64,000 bases of DNA. Source: Leuctra nigra (lineage: Eukaryota > Arthropoda > Insecta > Plecoptera > Leuctridae). The translations under genes were made by a program, and so were the position numbers. Positions within the stretch are counted from its first letter, which is position 1, and the number at the start of each line of letters is the position of its first letter. The notes beneath the pieces are model-generated. The model saw only the letters and a list, made by a program, of their open reading frames with translations. It was not told the DNA's origin and did no database searches. The DNA is taken from the NCBI GenBank assembly GCA_934045905.1, contig OW203769.1, positions 1,999,202-2,063,201 on the forward strand. Reading direction: 5' to 3'. This document shows positions 60,340 through 64,000 of this stretch, piece by piece.

Positions 60340-62499
60340 CTTTCCATAGAAAAGGAAGTGGATATTACTATTTTAATCAAAGATCGCCAACGCAGAAAGT
60401 ATGATAAATTAGTTACGGCTGACAAGCCAATACCAACGGTAGGCACGCTTGATCTTGATCGAGTTGTGATCAACGGGTCATCTCAGTTGCTCAGCGATTC
60501 TGCTCGGAGTGTTCTAGCGAAAGGCTTAAACTTTGCTGTTGCTCCTTCTCGTTTGCCCTATGAACGTGTTATATGTGGAGTTGAAGAAGCAGTCAGGAAG
60601 CTACCAGCTCATGTTGGTGAACAACTGAGACAGGAAACAGTATCTATTCTTCGGAAAGCTAAACCTCCAGCTAGCAACATCACTGCTGAAGAGAAACGTG
60701 CTTTGAGAGAGCTCCGCGATAATAAAACTTTGACTGTGATATCAGCTGACAAAGGTAACGCTACTGTTGTGTTAGATACAATAGATTATCACGCTAAGAT
60801 TATGCTTCTACTTGACGATTCAGATACATATGCTCCACTTAATCATGATCCAACTAGTTCATTGGAGAGAAGTACTGCGAAGGAAATAATTGAGTCGCTT
60901 TGTATTGATGACGAAAAGAAGAAGAAGTTGATTCCACAGAAGAATGCTTCGCGAGTGCCGCGATTGTATGGTCTTCCTAAGATCCACAAGCCAGGCTTTC
61001 CTCTACGCCCTATCGTTAGCGCTGTTGGCTCACCGACCCAGGCTCTGGCAAAATATCTTGCATCTCGTCTTCAACCATTTGTCGAAGAAGCTCTTTCATA
61101 CGTGAAGAATTCGTTTGATTTTGTCAATTTGCTGCATGACATACGGCTAAACCCAGGGGACGTTCTTGTAAGTTTTGACGTGGTTTCACTTTTTACGCGT
61201 ATTCCTATCGAAGAAACCCTGGCTATCATTTCGTCAAAGTAAATCTTGCAGGACAATTTGATTAAAATGGTACGTCATTGCATGAATTCTACTTACTTCA
61301 TATATGATGGACAATATTATAGTCAAATTGATGGTGCCCCTATGGGATCACCCTTATCTCCAGTTATTGCCAACATCTTCATGCAAGATTTTGAGATAAA
61401 AGCTCTCGAGTCGGCGCCACTCAAGCCGCGGTGCTGGCTACGGTATGTTGACGATGTGTTTGCTATCTGGGAACATGGTTCAGATAATCTGCAGGTTTTC
61501 CTTCAACATTTGAATGTTATACATCCAAAAATTAAGTTTACTATGGAACTAGAAGCTGACGAGAAGATCGCCTTTTTAGACTGTTTAGTTTTGAAGAAAC
61601 CCAATGGTATGCTCGGTCACACCGTTTATCGGAAGCCGACGCATACAAACAGACATCTCAATGCATCATCCCACCATCATCCGGCGCAGATCCGCTCTGT
61701 AGCTTACACGTTGGCTACCCGGTCGAAGAGGATTGCAGATGCCGACAACATTGGTGCTGAGGCTCACTTTCTGCGAGATGAACTTATCCAGAATGGCTAC
61801 CCAAACCGCGTGTTTCATAAAGCTTGGAACCGTGTTCCAAGAGCAGAGCAGGACGTTGTAGAAGATGAGGCGTCGTCAGAAGAGGAGGCGTCTTCTGAAG
61901 CTCAACCGGAAAGTCCGAAACTAGCCTTCCTGCCATACATTCGAGGAGTGACGGACTGGGTGAGCCGCCTTCTTGCAGAAGTAAACATCTAGACCATCTT
62001 CAACACAGACAGGAAGATAGGGGCGATGCTGAGGCCGGTCAAGGATCAAATACATTTAGAGAAGAAGGGGGTTTATGAAATTCCCTGCTCGGATTGTATT
62101 CGAACGTATGTTGGCCAAACAGGTCGATATATGTCCACTCGGCTTAAAGAACATCGTCGAGACGTCAGGAACAAGACCACCACGTCATCGCTAGCGACAC
62201 ATGTACTGAACACTGGACACTCCATCAATTTCGATGCTATGAGGCCTCTTGTTGCAGTTGAGAACTGTGCCATACGGTCTATCCGCGAGGCGATTGAAAT
62301 TGAGAGAAGGCCTCACAACTGCAACAAGAGAGAAGATAGTATCTACCTGCCTCATGCTTGGAAGCCAGTGTTGGCTAAAATAAGGGTGCAGCCTACAGAA
62401 CCTGCAACGCCTTCCCAGCCAGCTGCTTTGAGCCATCCTCTTCAATGCGATTCAGACCCTCCTGCACTCTGCACGAGGAGCCGCATGGGACGCAGCTAG
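60340..62499 (+). pseudogene. Penelope-like reverse transcriptase with C-terminal GIY-YIG endonuclease
   Basis: One continuous frame of about 720 codons is broken by an in-frame TAA (61240-61242) and TAG (61990-61992). RT motifs in order are LYGLPKIHKPGFPLRPIVS, VSFDVVSLFTRIP, GAPMGSPLSPVIANIFM and RYVDDVFAIW (catalytic YVDD). The C-terminal domain has GVYEIPCSDC and TYVGQTGRY, then LKEHRRDV, the GIY-YIG pattern of Penelope, Poseidon and Neptune types. No upstream ATG is evident, so the 5' end may be truncated. The stops make this copy inactive unless read through. Confidence 0.88.
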
Positions 62500-62632
62500 T
62501 TTTTGGACTGATGACTACGCATGCCCAATGATTTTTGACTCTGCTTTCTGATTCTATGTGTAATTGTTGGTTTTTTATAAGTCTCGATGATGTTATCTGT
62601 TTTGTTTTCTCTTTTTAAAATGTTACATTTCC

Positions 62633-62674
62633 GAGCCTGATGAGGGGTGACACAGTTCACTTGAAACGTCGCTC
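62633..62674 (+). ncRNA. Candidate minimal hammerhead ribozyme, Penelope type
   Basis: The core reads GAGC-CTGATGA, a short stem II (GTGA/TTCAC region), then GAAACGTC and GCTC. Helix I pairs GAGC with GCTC (4 bp). Helix III is a single A-U pair closed by CG, as in minimal Penelope-type hammerheads. The predicted cut is after C62670. Stem II has G-U pairs and a bulge beside the core, so activity is uncertain. Confidence 0.6.
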
Positions 62675-62859
62675 CAATTAAAAACCTAGAATTCATACCG
62701 TATTAGTTTATTTTATATTATAAATTATTATAATTCCCTCTCTATGCAATGAAAACATATTCAGAAAGCTTAAAATGATACACATCATTTATAAATATAC
62801 ATTCTATGTGGCAGTGCAGTAAGTTCAGCAGCCATTTTGAAAAGAGTATTACTCACCCC

Positions 62860-64000
62860 CTCCCCCAAACCACCCCTACGTCGTAAATATTTGATGACCT
62901 TGACTTATACGGGACAAGAAACATGACTTCAGCATAAGAGTTACTTATTGGAAACCTGGACCCATACCTAATATCGCGAAATGTTGGTGCTACGATGGTG
63001 CTGAGTTCAAGGTCGGTGCTACTACGGGTTATTAAGATAGGTAGCACCGTGATAACTAGCACCGTCCTACCATTTCGCGATATTAGGTAAGGGTCCTGGC
63101 GCCTATATGACGCATCCTCATTACTCAGTCATCTAATCCAGCGGCAGAACATTTTGATGTCGTTGACGAATTCTGAATAGTACACGAGTGTTTTTATTGT
63201 TTTCGGTTCTACACGAGCCCAGAACATTCTAGAAACATTTAGTAACAAATATAACACAGTACCGAGACTTTAACTGAGTCAGTGTCAAGGACGTGTCAGT
63301 TTGAATTGCGAGAGCGCTGTCAGCATATTGTCAAGTGTGAAACTATCTCTTGGGTTTTCTGTTTTTCTGTGGGTACCACTCCCCACCAGCACGAGCAACG
63401 CCGGGCAGGTCAGCTAGTGATATCATATTATTGCTATGCGCGTCCCTTATTTATAAACTCCATACACATTAATTTAAAAACTTTAATATTAACTATGCTC
63501 CTGTAGGATACAGGAATGTCATTGTAGAGCCTAGCACCTTGAACAAAAAGAGATTTTATGGGTGAAGTTTTGGCTTTAAAATCAATAAAATATTATAACT
63601 TGTATACTAGCTCTAGTACAATGAGTACAACTTTCGATAATTACCTTAATGAAGAATAATTATCAGGTTTTTGTGCAGGGCTTTAAATCGACGCCCAACC
63701 TCTGAACCTCTGGAAATGCTTTTTTCTATGGATAGTATGGCCATAGTATGGCCAGCTGCTGAGTATCGTTGCATATTCTGTTGCGTTAATAAATTGATGT
63801 TCCCACATTTCGCTTGGGGGGAGGTGGGCCACGGGAATATTGGGGGGGGGGGGGGGGGGCAGTGGCAATTTTTGTTTATAAATGATCCCAACTTTGTGAA
63901 ATTGTTAGATTAAAATTTATCTTATCTCGATAATTTCGATTATAAAATTCTCGATTTATCTCGACTATATATCGATTTATTTCTGAGCGAGCAAAGCTGC
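62860..64000. other. Right flank without genes
   Basis: Besides the 62958 hairpin, a Helitron-3'-end-like string GCCGGGCAGGTCAGCTAG followed by T sits at about 63401-63418, and an 18-base G run at 63842-63859. No exon is recognised. Confidence 0.45.
62958..63096. repeat. Hairpin element of about 139 bp
   Basis: Arms GGACCCATACCTAATATCGC and the inverted GCGATATTAGGTAAGGGTCC differ at one base. GGTGCTA words are inverted inside. Confidence 0.7.

Larger units (their letters stand above)
60214..62722 (+). mobile_element. Penelope-like element with inverted termini
   Basis: An RT/GIY-YIG coding region is bounded by inverted repeats of about 85 bp: 60214-60299 is the reverse complement of about 62633-62720. 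The element splits a diverged Helitron-like copy whose sequence resumes after 62,740. Penelope elements usually carry direct pseudo-LTRs; here the left terminus is inverted, as seen in some partial Penelope insertions. Confidence 0.85.
59094..62850 (-). mobile_element. Helitron-like repeat, diverged copy 4 (split by Penelope element)
   Basis: The hairpin end has decayed (GGTCGCTCCACGCC at about 59105). Modules with CGCCATTTTGAAACCGGAAG and TGACGTCA repeat to about 60,180. Similar sequence resumes after the Penelope element at about 62,740-62,850. Confidence 0.55.

Overview
This window looks like nuclear DNA of an insect. It is AT-rich, has introns with GT/AG borders and is packed with class I and class II transposons. 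A takeout/JHBP-family gene points to insects. The repeat style resembles hemipteran genomes such as planthoppers, but I cannot fix the species. All host genes I can support are on the minus strand.

(1) 2.5-34.0 kb holds a complete six-exon takeout/juvenile-hormone-binding-like gene. Exon 1 (33,948-33,885) encodes a signal peptide, and exons 2-6 follow at 31.19-31.10, 6.60-6.45, 5.75-5.62, 4.81-4.66 and 2.82-2.66 kb. All splice phases agree and give 248 codons plus a stop. Its second intron (about 24.5 kb) contains an intronless RNF14-type RBR ubiquitin ligase (12,575-10,965) on the same strand, a CR1/L2-like LINE carrying a 2A peptide and a PHD-type finger (19.76-23.70 kb), a hAT element with exact 8-bp target duplications (15.90-19.61 kb), and a 153-155 bp satellite (27.7-29.85 kb).

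(2) 34.2-42.1 kb is a transposon field without host genes. A Helitron-like repeat and a hAT element are inserted into each other's family members here and at 16-19 kb.

(3) 42.15-57.83 kb holds what I infer to be a second secreted-protein gene. Exon 1 (57,830-57,797) begins a signal peptide, exon 2 (56,020-55,829) encodes a short cysteine-containing, N-glycosylatable head, and a roughly 8.9-kb terminal exon (51,078-42,153) consists of about 296 tandem 30-bp units encoding the decapeptide MPMPGMPSTD and variants, ending in a unique tail and stop. Five 29-bp units break the frame, and four of them share one sequence context. The core promoter is preceded by four perfect 40-bp tandem repeats. This is the most unusual system in the window.

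(4) 58-64 kb contains a 90-bp minisatellite, foldback MITEs, a diverged Helitron-like copy split by a Penelope-like element (60.2-62.7 kb) with inverted termini that each carry a candidate hammerhead ribozyme, and further repeats.

The two secreted-protein genes and the RBR ligase show no functional link in the sequence beyond position and strand.
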